Below are positions 30,371-39,252 of a DNA stretch of 55,374 nt, piece after piece. Below the pieces are notes generated by a model. The model saw only the letters and a program-made list of their open reading frames with translations. It did no database searches and was not told the DNA's origin. The stretch is from a virus. A program made the position numbers and the translations under genes. Location: the IMG/VR virus record IMGVR_UViG_3300005529_001081, positions 1-55,374 of that record; one strand, 5' to 3'. Position 1 is the first letter of the stretch. Each line of letters begins with the position of its first letter.

Positions 30371-31038
30371 TCACGCTGATTACATGCACCGGCGGCCGTC
30401 CGGAGGCCTTCGCATTATGCGAGCGGTGGATGTCGCGCCAGACGCTCGACGCCGACATGCAGTGGATCGTCGTCGACGATTGTGATCCAGCTACGCCCGC
30501 GAATCGAGGCCAGATCATCCTCCGACCGCAGCCCCGGTGGGAGCCTGGCACACTGACGCTGGCGCGGAACCTGGCCGCGGCGTTGACCATGGCGCGCGGC
30601 GACAAGATCATTTTCATTGAGGATGACGACTGGTACGGACCAACCTATCTGGCCGACATGAGCGCTCGCCTGGATGGGGTTCCGCTGGCCGGGGAGATTC
30701 CGGCCAGATACTACCACGTTCCGGAGAGACGGTACTTCGAGGTTGGCAACGCGCATCACGCGAGCCTTTGCCAAACCGGAATTCGAGGTGACATGGTACC
30801 GGCGCTTCTGTCAGCGTGCCAAGCCGAATCGAAATTCCTCGACCTGCTTCTTTGGCAGAAATTCGGAAAGAAAGGCCGGCTGGAAGTGGGCTCCGGATCC
30901 GTCGGCATCAAGGGCATGCCCGGGCGGCCAGGCATTGGAGTCGGCCACCGGTCATCTGGCTCGCGATGGAAGGCGGATCCGTCTGGCGAAGGCCTGCGAA
31001 GTTGGATCGGCTTGGACGCCGTCGCCTATGGGGTTTGA
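30367..31038 (+). CDS. Glycosyltransferase family 2-like (E)
   Basis: The ATG at 30367 overlaps the previous stop. The 223-residue protein has MITLITCTGGRPEAFALCERWM, QWIVVDDCDPATPANRG, LTLARNLAAALTMARGDKIIFIEDDDWYGPTYLADM with the E-D-D-D metal site, and a C-terminal part without the usual acceptor helix. It closes the cassette and overlaps the connector gene by 11 bases. Confidence 0.75.
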   Translation: MITLITCTGGRPEAFALCERWMSRQTLDADMQWIVVDDCDPATPANRGQIILRPQPRWEPGTLTLARNLAAALTMARGDKIIFIEDDDWYGPTYLADMSARLDGVPLAGEIPARYYHVPERRYFEVGNAHHASLCQTGIRGDMVPALLSACQAESKFLDLLLWQKFGKKGRLEVGSGSVGIKGMPGRPGIGVGHRSSGSRWKADPSGEGLRSWIGLDAVAYGV

Positions 31039-31330
31039 TTTTTCTCCGCTCAGGAACGCCGAGCTCGCCGTGTTCGGGGATCCAGCTACGTTTCAGCCAG
31101 CCGATTCCGATTTGGACGACCTCGAGCACTCGGTCATCGAAGTGGATCCCGCAACGCTTCCGCCCGACACTTCGGGTGCACCGGTTAAGGTCCTATGGAC
31201 CGCACGCACGGTTTTTTCGGGATCCAGATTGCCAGCCAAGAACGATCGCTATTCGAAGGACGGCGACCAGTACCGGGTGTACGACGTGAAGACGGATAAG
31301 GCCGGCGGAGTATTGATTTTCCTCACATAG
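31028..31330 (+). CDS. Head-tail connector / head closure protein (gpFII-like)
   Basis: The ATG at 31028 gives a 100-residue protein: MGFDFSPLRNAELAVFGDPATFQ, EVDPATLPPDTSGAPVKVLW, DRYSKDGDQYRVYDVKTDKAGGVLIFL. This beta-barrel pattern and position, before the tail terminator and tube, fit the FII/head-completion family. The longer open frame upstream belongs to the glycosyltransferase region in another frame. Confidence 0.65.
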   Translation: MGFDFSPLRNAELAVFGDPATFQPADSDLDDLEHSVIEVDPATLPPDTSGAPVKVLWTARTVFSGSRLPAKNDRYSKDGDQYRVYDVKTDKAGGVLIFLT

Positions 31331-31337
31331 ATTCGAA

Positions 31338-31790
31338 ATGACAAATACGCTTCGCGGCAAGCTTGCAGGAAAGCTCGCCGCGATCTCTTCACTGACATCG
31401 CTCTTCGCGACCGGTTCGATCGAGGAGTACATCGAGGAAGAGAATGGTGACCTCTTCGCAGCAATCGCCAACCTGAAGCCACCCAGACTTCTCGTTTACG
31501 TTGCCGGGATTTCGACCGGTAGGCAGATGGGATTGTTCTCCCAGCGCTTGGCCATGGCCATTCGTGGCGACGTCGATCCTTTGGCGGTCTACGCCGCAAT
31601 CGTGAATGAAGCGCCGTCCGGAGATTCGCTGGCGCTGCCATTTCAGGAGCTCGACGCGCATTACGAGCCAATGGGGATCCCCGAGCTCGAGCGCCAGTTC
31701 ATTCAGGTGGGCGAGGGATCTTCACTCAGCTATTGGAACTTATCCGTAGTTTTCAGAAGTCGTTCAAGCGACACGACGTTCGTCGCCTAA
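31338..31790 (+). CDS. Probable tail terminator protein
   Basis: The 150-residue product (LVYVAGISTGRQMGLFSQRLAMAIRGDVDPLAVYAAIVN) lies between connector and tail tube genes, which is the normal place for the tail terminator (lambda U-like) that stops tube growth and binds the head. The sequence itself gives no sharp family signature, so the call rests largely on position. Confidence 0.5.
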   Translation: MTNTLRGKLAGKLAAISSLTSLFATGSIEEYIEEENGDLFAAIANLKPPRLLVYVAGISTGRQMGLFSQRLAMAIRGDVDPLAVYAAIVNEAPSGDSLALPFQELDAHYEPMGIPELERQFIQVGEGSSLSYWNLSVVFRSRSSDTTFVA

Positions 31791-31852
31791 AAACCAGATC
31801 AAAAGCAGACCACACGAAAGAGCCGGGCGCCCCTTAGTCCGGAAGGAGAAAT

Positions 31853-32932
31853 ATGCCAGCAAGAATTCAAGAGCTTAAAATCGGCATCGGGTTTCACCGC
31901 CAGACGGGCACCGGCGCCAGCGGAACGACCAAAACGCAGCTACAGACCGCCTTGGCGGCCATCGATCTGTGGAATCTCGGCCTGAACGCGTTTAACGCAC
32001 CCTTCCCTCAATTCAAAGCCGAAGACGATTCGGACTTCTTCGGCAAGGGCGACGAATGGGTGCGCCAGGTCTTTCCGACCTCGCTCGACGTGCCGTGGGA
32101 GTGGCCTTACTTCCTGACGAGTCAAAACTTCGCCCAGGTGATCGCTTTCGCGCTGGGGAAAACCACGAAGACTCCCGCGGGAAGCGGATTCCAGTACGTG
32201 GCCACTCCGATGGATCCCGTGACCGACGGAGTAAATCTGCCGGCCACGACTGTCGTTGCGGGCATCCGTCAGGCGACCGCAGGCGAAATGCTCGACATGG
32301 CTATCATCGGCATGGTCTGCACCGGATTCACCTTCCGGCTGACCAAGGGGTCTGGCCTTCAGAATAGCTCGCTAGTGTCGAGGTGGTCCGGCTGCGGCAA
32401 GTTCTCGAACAATTCAGGGGTTACGATCCCGGCGCGCTCAAACGAGGCTCGACTCGGCGCCGGCTCGGCCACAGCGATCAACATCAATGGTGTCGATTAC
32501 ATCACAAATGCCCGCTTTGTGGATCTCGAGTTCACCTACGATAACGGGTACAACCCGGAAGCGGGCAAGTTCCCCGGATCTGGATCCCAGAGCGGTTACG
32601 ACATCGGTGGGCGCGCGCGATTCGGGAAACGCACCGCTTCCCTGGTCTGGACCGTCGAACTGGAGCAAGATTCGCAAGAGCTTTCTGACCTAACAAGCCA
32701 GGTGGTCGGGTCCAGCCACATCCAACTGGTTGGCGCGGCGATCGGCGGCGGATCTTTCCACACCGCCGATATCTTGCTGCCGCAAACGATTCACAAAGAG
32801 TTCTCCATGCAGGACTCTGGCGACGGCTTCGTTGCTGCCAAGGTGGTGACAGCGATCGAATTCAACGACAGCCTCGGACCGATGGTTCTCACCGCCATCA
32901 CCGACAAAGACGAGATCGGAGAAGACGCGTAA
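31853..32932 (+). CDS. Major tail tube protein
   Basis: A strong site (GGAAGGAG) precedes the ATG. The 359-residue protein is beta-rich: IGIGFHRQTGTGASGTTKT, DVPWEWPYFLTSQNFAQVIAFALG, ARLGAGSATAININGVDYITNARFVDLEFTYDNG, and FSMQDSGDGFVAAKVVTAIEFND. Position before the tail chaperone pair and tape measure identifies it as the tail tube subunit, equivalent to lambda V. It is longer than the usual 150-250 residues and may carry an outward-facing extra domain. Confidence 0.75.
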   Translation: MPARIQELKIGIGFHRQTGTGASGTTKTQLQTALAAIDLWNLGLNAFNAPFPQFKAEDDSDFFGKGDEWVRQVFPTSLDVPWEWPYFLTSQNFAQVIAFALGKTTKTPAGSGFQYVATPMDPVTDGVNLPATTVVAGIRQATAGEMLDMAIIGMVCTGFTFRLTKGSGLQNSSLVSRWSGCGKFSNNSGVTIPARSNEARLGAGSATAININGVDYITNARFVDLEFTYDNGYNPEAGKFPGSGSQSGYDIGGRARFGKRTASLVWTVELEQDSQELSDLTSQVVGSSHIQLVGAAIGGGSFHTADILLPQTIHKEFSMQDSGDGFVAAKVVTAIEFNDSLGPMVLTAITDKDEIGEDA

Positions 32933-32933
32933 A

Positions 32934-33530
32934 ATGTTCAATTCCCGCGAGCCGTTCAAGGTCCGGATCCTTTCAGGGACCGAGAAGATTTGCGAGGTCA
33001 ACTACCCCTCGGACAGGCAATGGTGCGAGCTGGCACGCAAAAAGAAGAGCATCAAGCGACAGACCGGCCGTGGCCTCTCGGAATGGGAGGACGCGCCCGG
33101 TCAGGAGTCGCTCGACAAGGAGCTGCTCGACGGGCTCCGGCCTCCGGAGGCCTCGCCCGAGTTCGACAAGTACGAGGCCTCCAAGATCGTCGGCCGCCTG
33201 GCCAGGGCTTCTCTCATTTCGATCGAGAGAAGCCTGGATCTGTTCCGTATCGAGCTGAGAGTGTTCGGCGGTGAAGTCGTGCACACGCTCAAGATGCCGA
33301 CGGAACAGGACAAAGCGGAGCACGAGCGCCTTTCATCGAAGCTGGCCTCCGGTAAGCGGCACATGGAGTACCGGATCGACCTCGAGCCGTCTGGCGCGAT
33401 CTGGGACCGACTGAAGTCAGAAATCTCTGGTTATGCGGAGGAGAGCGCTGTCCCGATCGTTCACAAGGCTGCCGCCTTGGCTGAGCTCATCGCCTATGTG
33501 CAGGAGCTCGAGGCCGAAGACCCGGAATAG
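32934..33530 (+). CDS. Tail assembly chaperone (G-like)
   Basis: A 198-residue helical protein (DRQWCELARKKKSIKRQTGRGLSE; LARASLISIERSLDLFRIELRVFGGEVVHTLKMPTEQDKAE) between tail tube and tape measure, where lambda G lies. It should bind the tape measure protein and control tail assembly. The -1 frame opens at 33485, before its stop at 33528-33530, and stays open to 33802, giving a G-T-like frameshift product. Confidence 0.75.
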   Translation: MFNSREPFKVRILSGTEKICEVNYPSDRQWCELARKKKSIKRQTGRGLSEWEDAPGQESLDKELLDGLRPPEASPEFDKYEASKIVGRLARASLISIERSLDLFRIELRVFGGEVVHTLKMPTEQDKAEHERLSSKLASGKRHMEYRIDLEPSGAIWDRLKSEISGYAEESAVPIVHKAAALAELIAYVQELEAEDPE

Positions 33531-33802
33531 CGTCGGGCCCGGCGATTCGCAGCACCATCCGGGCCCTCCTCGAAGGCCAGCCTGTCGAGGATACATCTTT
33601 ACTGTCAAGACTTCGGAGGCTGGATATTGCCCTGAAGCTCGGGTTCACGCTCACTCTGGCAGATGTCACGGCCGAGGAGTTCCTCGGCCTAACCATTCTC
33701 AACGAAGAACGCGATCGCATGCGCGCCCTCAGCCAGCAGAGGGATAACTCGATGGAAGAGCTCAGGTCAAAACGCGATTCCGCGGAGTTCGGAACTTTCT
33801 AA
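33485..33802 (+). CDS. -1 frameshift extension of tail assembly chaperone (GT-like)
   Basis: The -1 frame relative to the chaperone is open from 33485 (after TGA at 33482) to TAA at 33800-33802. It reads protein-like, with IRSTIRALLEGQPVEDTSLL, LRRLDIALKLGFTLTLADVT and EEFLGLTILNEERDRMRALS, and has no ATG, GTG or TTG until deep inside. It therefore needs a ribosomal -1 slip in 33485-33530. No perfect X-XXY-YYZ heptamer is present; CCCGGAA before the stop (CCG slipping to CCC in the P site) is the best candidate. The total GT-like product would be about 300 residues. Confidence 0.7.
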   Translation, partial: AHRLCAGARGRRPGIASGPAIRSTIRALLEGQPVEDTSLLSRLRRLDIALKLGFTLTLADVTAEEFLGLTILNEERDRMRALSQQRDNSMEELRSKRDSAEFGTF

Positions 33803-33807
33803 ACAAA

Positions 33808-34230
33808 GTGGCCTTTCAGATCAAAATCACGCGCGCGCGGTTCCACGTGTCCGGTTACAGTCCACAGCAGATGGTCGCAATCGGTCAGGCTTTGATCAGC
33901 CGCGGAATCGTCCCGCGGGTCCGAGCCGGCGGGACGGTCGCCGATTCGCCGGCGCCAGCTCTCAGGCCCGGATACGCCAGATTCAAGGAACGCCGCGGCG
34001 TTCCGGCAATCAGGAATTGGACTTTGACCGGCCGCACCCTCCGAAGCCTGAAGGTACTTCGTGCCTCCGCGAACCGCGCCGTGATCGGGTTCACCGACGC
34101 CTTAACGAATCTTCGTGCGGTTCTTAACAACCGGCGAGCTCGCCAATTTGGCGTGTCGCCGGCGGACCGCAACGTAGTCGCTCAAGAAATCCAGGCGCAG
34201 GACAGCCCAGTTAGCGCGAAAGCAGCATAA
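33808..34230 (+). CDS. Virion morphogenesis-like minor tail protein
   Basis: A 140-residue basic protein starting at GTG: FQIKITRARFHVSGYSPQQMVAIGQALISRGI at the start and NRRARQFGVSPADRNVVAQEIQ at the end. The R-x-F-G-x-S-x-x-D-R ending resembles Mu gpG/virion morphogenesis and HK97 gp10-type tail completion proteins. These normally lie before the tail tube, so the place between chaperone and tape measure is unusual. Confidence 0.55.
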   Translation: MAFQIKITRARFHVSGYSPQQMVAIGQALISRGIVPRVRAGGTVADSPAPALRPGYARFKERRGVPAIRNWTLTGRTLRSLKVLRASANRAVIGFTDALTNLRAVLNNRRARQFGVSPADRNVVAQEIQAQDSPVSAKAA

Positions 34231-34233
34231 CCC

Positions 34234-37200
34234 ATGCCGAACCAGGTCGAGACGATTGAGCTGACGGTCGACGACCGCCCGGCAGTTCAGGGAGCTGATC
34301 GGGCCAACGCCAGGCTTGAGCAGTTCGAAAAGACCGGCGCGCGCGCGGCTCAGTCCACATCCAAGGCCTTCGAAGACGTCGGCGCGACTGTTGTGCGTTT
34401 CGCTGACCGGTCTGCGTCCGGCATGGAGCGTAGCCTGGCATCACTGCAGAGGCGGCTTGCCCAATTCAGCAGTCCCGCCGAAAGGCTTGCTTCGGAGCGG
34501 GTCGCGGCTCTTCCGCGGTTCGCCGGAGACGAAGAAAGGCTGAGACGAGCGACCGAGCTGTATGACCAGCTGGCGGCCGCCCAGAAGCGGGCGGATAATA
34601 CCGCACTGCTTGAGCGTGCCCAACGTGCCTCGCGGGCTGCGGAGGGAGCAACGAGCGCCTTTCAAGTCGCGCTTTCTCGATCGAATGCAGAGCGTCAGCG
34701 AGAGGCGAAACTCGCCGAACAGGAATCTCGCGCTATAGAAGGCCAAGTGCGGCAGATCGAGCGAAGCAGGGCGCTGTCCGACGCCGGAGCGGTGGATCGC
34801 CTCCGGCTGCAGCGCAAGTTTGCGCTCGAGGATCTCGGACCCAAGGCCTCTCCGGAACAAGTGGCCAGGGTGCAACGAGCGTTTCAGAGCGCAATTGAGG
34901 CCGAGGAAAAACTAGGCGAGGCGGCCGGCTTGAAGGGGTTCGGTGACAGGCTTCGGGGATTCGTGGAGGATCCGCTCGGATCCGCGCGCAATCTATTACA
35001 GAGCGTTTTCGGCGGAATCACAGCCGGCGGCCTGGCGGCTGCCGCGGGCTTGGCGGTGCTGGCGACGGCCGCTGAAAAAGCTTTCGGCATCGTCGCGGAC
35101 GCCGGAAAGAAAGCGGAAACCAGCCTGAATCTGGCTGAGCGGCTGGGTACCACGGTTGCGGAAGCTCAGACACTGTCGGCGGTAGCCCGCATCACCTCGG
35201 TAGACATCGGCAGCGTGGAATCGTCGGTCAAGAAGCTTTCATCGGCGCTCGCCGAAGGCGGAAACGAAGGCAAGCAGGGCGCAGATGCTCTCAAATCGAT
35301 TGGAGTGTTCGCCCGCGACTCTCAGGGGAATCTGAAGGGATTCTATCAGCTCTTCGGCCAGATCGCTGACGGGATCGACAAGCTTCCGGACCACGCCCAG
35401 AAGGTTAGCGTTCTGGAGAATCTGTTCGGCAAGGGCGCGGTATCGATGCTGCCGATGATCCGCAATTTCCGGGAGCTCGAGGAGGAAGCAAGAAGGCTGG
35501 GGCTGACCCTCGACGAGGATCTCGTCCGCAGACTGGGCAAGGCCGATGACACCATCGACAAGCTCGGCTTGGCCTGGGACGCGCTCAAGGCGCGCTTCGC
35601 CGGCCGCCTGGAGCCGATCGTAATTCCGCTCGTTATCGAGGCCACAAACATCCTCGGGAAGAGCCCCACGGAAATTCTGAAGAACGAGTTCGACAACACA
35701 ATTGGGAACCCGTTTCTGAATCCAATCGCGCTGGCGATCCAGCACATTAAAGCCGATCTCGCGGACGTAAAACCAAAGGCAGTCTCAGCCACCGCGGCCG
35801 TGGCGACGCTGTCCAAATCCGAGGTTAATTTCGAGGACCAGCGGCGAGCACAGGTTCTGCGAGCCCAATTTGAGGCGCGCAGCACACTCGATTCCTTGAA
35901 GCGCGAGATCGATGACAAGGACAAGGACCTCCGCGAGGCCCAGGCGAAACTGGATCAGTTACCGAAGGACGCCAGTTCCGCTGTGGTCGCTTCCACGATC
36001 CGCACGATCGAGGCTCTGCGTTCCGAGGACGACGCGCTTAAGCTCAAGGCGAAAGTCCTTTCAGAGCTGCCCGATCGCCAGAAGCAGGCGCGCGACGCGG
36101 CGCTCGAGGCCGACGCCGCGGAGCTCAGCGGAATTTCGAAAATACTCGCCGAGCGGCAACGGCAGATAGACCAGATTTCCACGTTCAGCGAGCATGGCCA
36201 GACCGTACGAATCGACCTTGCAAAACAAGCCCCCGACATTCTCGCGAGCATCGAGGCGTCGACTCAGGCCAAAATCCGCGCCGAGCAGCGCAAAACCCAG
36301 CAGGAGCTGGCCGAGCTCAGCCAGAAAACCGCCGAATCCGTGGCTGCCGGGGAGAGGGCCACTCTTGGGGAGCGCGAGGCCGCCGAGGAGCGATTTAACG
36401 AAAGGCGCCTGGCGAGTGGCGCCATCTCTCTTCGGGAGCTCGAGAACGCCCGCCTTCAGCTCCACGTTGAAACTTTGAATAAGATCGCCGAACTGGACCG
36501 CCGCCAGGCCGCCGCCCAATTCGATCTTCAGATTGGGCAGCTGAAAAAGCAGCGCGATCTGGCGACGGCGCCGGAAGACAAACAGACGTTCAGCGCACGG
36601 ATCCGGGAGCTCGAGGCCCAACGCGAGCAGGCCATCAAAGGAGTAAACGACCGGGTTTCAGCCGCCTCGGCAGCGAGCGCCGAGGATCTGGACAATCTGC
36701 GGATCCGTCGCGATCGCGAATTCTCCGATCGCACGAAGTCCCTGCAATTCGACAATATCGAGGCGATTGGGCAAGCCCAACAGCGGGCGCTTGAGCACGC
36801 CCGGGATTCCCAGCTCGAGGCGCTTGCACTGGTGGACACCCAGACCCTGAGCGGCAAGCTGAGCGTCGAAGCTCGCAAATTCGAGATTGAATCGCAGTTT
36901 CTACGCCTGTCGGAAACGCTCCAGCGGGAATCGCTCGATCGCCGCCTCAAACGTGAGCTGGATCTCCTCGATATACAGGCCCGAGCAGAAGGGATTTCAG
37001 ACGAAGAGGCCGCGAAACGGCGCCTGGAGATTGAGGAGCAGTTCCAGATCCAGAGACAGGGCATCGCCGAAGATGCGAACGCTGCGATCGCGGCGAGCGC
37101 CACGCGGGCGGCCGCAGCACAGCTCGAAGCCATCAGGTCCCAGACGCGCTCGGTTTTCGACACTTTCAAGCGGGAATCCGAAGGCGTGTTCGATGCGTTG

Positions 37201-38802
37201 CTGACCAAGTCAAAGAACATCTTCCAGGCCATCGGAGACTCGCTCAAGAATGCTCTACTGACCGCCATCAAGGACGCCGTGTCGTCTCGCGTCGCCGCGA
37301 GCCTGACTCAGATCTTCACAGGGCAACGCGTCAGGCTCCAAACGGAGAACACCGGCGGAATTCTGGGGGGCATCCGGCAGGCGCTGGGCATCGGAGCTAC
37401 CCCGGTTATCACTCCATCCCAGCAGCTGCGGATCCAGACCAAGCTGGATCAGCCCAATCACCTCGGGGATGTACTGCTTGCGGGCGGAGCCGTACCGGTG
37501 GTGGTGGCAAACCCCATACAATTCGCGCGCTCGGGCTCCGGCTTGCCGTTCGCTATCGGCGGCGCCACGGCCGCCCTGGCTGCTGCGCTAGGTCTTGGCG
37601 CGCTCGCGGCGCCGACCCAGGCGGCGAGTTCTGTTCCTGCAGGCGTCGTGCAGTCGACGATCAATTTCGGATCCGGAGAGAGCTTCACGGGAGCACCGCA
37701 GGTCTTCGGAGCAGGGAGTGTTCTCGGCGGACCAGGCGGGACCCCTGGCTTCAGCGGCCCGGTGACCGGCGGAACATTCCCGGGGGTTCCTTCGACTCCG
37801 CCGTTCGTCCCAGCTCAAACCGCACAGCACGCGGGCATTCTTGGCTCACTGAAGGACAGCCTCTCTGGCTTGAAGGGAATCCTGAGCGGCCTGGGGAATA
37901 TTGGTCTTCCGGGCGTCTCATCGCTGCCGGTCGGAATCGGGGGCGATACGGCGGCGCAGGCGGCGGGAATTCCCGGTCTGGGGTCGATAGCGCCGTTAAA
38001 GAGCGGAAGCTTCCTCGGCAACATCTTTGGGGGCAGCCACGCCATCGGCGGAACTCTGGGCGGCGCGCTGCTTGCCGGAGGAGGCCTGCTATTTGCCCAC
38101 GGCTTGCAGCAGGGCGGCGTCTCCGGCCTGCTCCAAACCACCGCCGGCGGGGCGGCGATCGGTCTGAAGTTCGGAGGCCCGATCGGAGGACTCATCGGGG
38201 CGGGAGTGGGAGCCGTAGCTGGCTTGTTCGGGCTGTTCCGCCAAAGCGCCGAGGAGAAGATTCAGAAGAAGGTCAAAGAGATCTACAAGATCGATATCGA
38301 CAAGAAGTTCGCCAAAGACCCGCTGTTCGGGATCATCAAGCAGAATTTCGGGGGGAATATCGACGTCGGCGTGCGGTCGCCCCAGGTTCGCGAGCTGCTC
38401 GAGCTCTACGCCATGAGCACCGGCCAAAACTTTGCCGGCATCGTCCCGCGTGTCCAGGCGGTGACTTTCGCGAACCAGGGCGGCCAATTGACGCGGCTCC
38501 CCAACATCGTCAATGGCCAGGCTCAGCCATTCACCGGCGGTTCAGCGATCGGAAACGGCGTGGTCTCGGCCGTGAGCGCCGGATCGGTGCAATCACCAGC
38601 GCCAGTGATTGCTGGCGCTACCGCAATCACCCTGCAGCTCGACCCGGCGGCGACGAAAGCGGTACTTGAGGGCCGCGCGGCGGAGGCCTTGAAGAACAAT
38701 CCGCGCGCTGTTTCGCAAGCCGCGGTCTCCGGTCAGCGCGCCTCTTCCGGCCGGCGCGAAAGCGCCGTGCTCGCGCTTCAACCAAATCGAATCACTGCCT
38801 GA
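34234..38802 (+). CDS. Tape measure protein
   Basis: A 1522-residue protein, the largest in the window, directly after the tail chaperones. It has an N-terminal coiled-coil part with many A-R-A and Q-A-E repeats, a hydrophobic segment near residue 270 (GGITAGGLAAAAGLAVLATAA), a long helical rod of charged E/R/Q/A residues (about residues 540-980), and a glycine-rich, hydrophobic C-terminus (GGALLAGGGLLFAHG; GGLIGAGVGAVAGLFGLF). It sets tail length and may help DNA cross the membrane. At about 0.15 nm per residue it predicts a tail of roughly 220 nm. Confidence 0.92.
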   Translation: MPNQVETIELTVDDRPAVQGADRANARLEQFEKTGARAAQSTSKAFEDVGATVVRFADRSASGMERSLASLQRRLAQFSSPAERLASERVAALPRFAGDEERLRRATELYDQLAAAQKRADNTALLERAQRASRAAEGATSAFQVALSRSNAERQREAKLAEQESRAIEGQVRQIERSRALSDAGAVDRLRLQRKFALEDLGPKASPEQVARVQRAFQSAIEAEEKLGEAAGLKGFGDRLRGFVEDPLGSARNLLQSVFGGITAGGLAAAAGLAVLATAAEKAFGIVADAGKKAETSLNLAERLGTTVAEAQTLSAVARITSVDIGSVESSVKKLSSALAEGGNEGKQGADALKSIGVFARDSQGNLKGFYQLFGQIADGIDKLPDHAQKVSVLENLFGKGAVSMLPMIRNFRELEEEARRLGLTLDEDLVRRLGKADDTIDKLGLAWDALKARFAGRLEPIVIPLVIEATNILGKSPTEILKNEFDNTIGNPFLNPIALAIQHIKADLADVKPKAVSATAAVATLSKSEVNFEDQRRAQVLRAQFEARSTLDSLKREIDDKDKDLREAQAKLDQLPKDASSAVVASTIRTIEALRSEDDALKLKAKVLSELPDRQKQARDAALEADAAELSGISKILAERQRQIDQISTFSEHGQTVRIDLAKQAPDILASIEASTQAKIRAEQRKTQQELAELSQKTAESVAAGERATLGEREAAEERFNERRLASGAISLRELENARLQLHVETLNKIAELDRRQAAAQFDLQIGQLKKQRDLATAPEDKQTFSARIRELEAQREQAIKGVNDRVSAASAASAEDLDNLRIRRDREFSDRTKSLQFDNIEAIGQAQQRALEHARDSQLEALALVDTQTLSGKLSVEARKFEIESQFLRLSETLQRESLDRRLKRELDLLDIQARAEGISDEEAAKRRLEIEEQFQIQRQGIAEDANAAIAASATRAAAAQLEAIRSQTRSVFDTFKRESEGVFDALLTKSKNIFQAIGDSLKNALLTAIKDAVSSRVAASLTQIFTGQRVRLQTENTGGILGGIRQALGIGATPVITPSQQLRIQTKLDQPNHLGDVLLAGGAVPVVVANPIQFARSGSGLPFAIGGATAALAAALGLGALAAPTQAASSVPAGVVQSTINFGSGESFTGAPQVFGAGSVLGGPGGTPGFSGPVTGGTFPGVPSTPPFVPAQTAQHAGILGSLKDSLSGLKGILSGLGNIGLPGVSSLPVGIGGDTAAQAAGIPGLGSIAPLKSGSFLGNIFGGSHAIGGTLGGALLAGGGLLFAHGLQQGGVSGLLQTTAGGAAIGLKFGGPIGGLIGAGVGAVAGLFGLFRQSAEEKIQKKVKEIYKIDIDKKFAKDPLFGIIKQNFGGNIDVGVRSPQVRELLELYAMSTGQNFAGIVPRVQAVTFANQGGQLTRLPNIVNGQAQPFTGGSAIGNGVVSAVSAGSVQSPAPVIAGATAITLQLDPAATKAVLEGRAAEALKNNPRAVSQAAVSGQRASSGRRESAVLALQPNRITA

Positions 38803-38809
38803 AACGAAA

Positions 38810-39229
38810 ATGCCTGGATCTTCGGGAGGCGGCAGCGTCGTCGCTGCAAATCCGTCCCTGGTGATGCCGTGGACGCTCGCCCGCGCCTTTCAGCGCCAGC
38901 AGCAATATGCGGTCGACCGGAACGATTACGCGAACGGAGAGACGCAGCCGAACGCTCTCACCACCACCTCGCGCAAGCAATGGAAGCTCACTTTCCCGCT
39001 CACGTCTTCCCAGAAGACGGCCCTGCTTTCGTTCTTCAATTCTGTCGCCGGCGGCCTGAATGAGTTCATTTTCTACGACGTGCTCGAGACCGATCCGCAG
39101 TTCAGCTACGACGTCACCGGCTCGGCTCTCGACGGAAGATACTCGGTCCGATTCGATGGCCCGTGGCAATCGGCCTTCCTTTCCGGATCGATCGCGGAGA
39201 CAGATCTCGCGCTAATCGAAGTCAGTTAA
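38810..39229 (+). CDS. Minor tail protein (distal tail, M-like)
   Basis: A 139-residue beta-rich protein: NALTTTSRKQWKLTFPLTSSQKTALLSFFNSVAGGLNEFIFYDVLETDPQFSYDVTGS. Its layout resembles DUF2460/lambda M-type minor tail proteins. It starts 7 bases after the tape measure, where lambda M lies, and probably forms part of the tail tip ring. Confidence 0.65.
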   Translation: MPGSSGGGSVVAANPSLVMPWTLARAFQRQQQYAVDRNDYANGETQPNALTTTSRKQWKLTFPLTSSQKTALLSFFNSVAGGLNEFIFYDVLETDPQFSYDVTGSALDGRYSVRFDGPWQSAFLSGSIAETDLALIEVS

Positions 39230-39252
39230 AACCCTCCGAATATCCAGCAGCC

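Noticed and set aside
33433-33747. Plus-strand frame overlapping the end of the tail chaperone
   Set aside because: Arginine/proline/serine-rich third-frame shadow; the -1 frame of the chaperone in the same place reads far more like protein.
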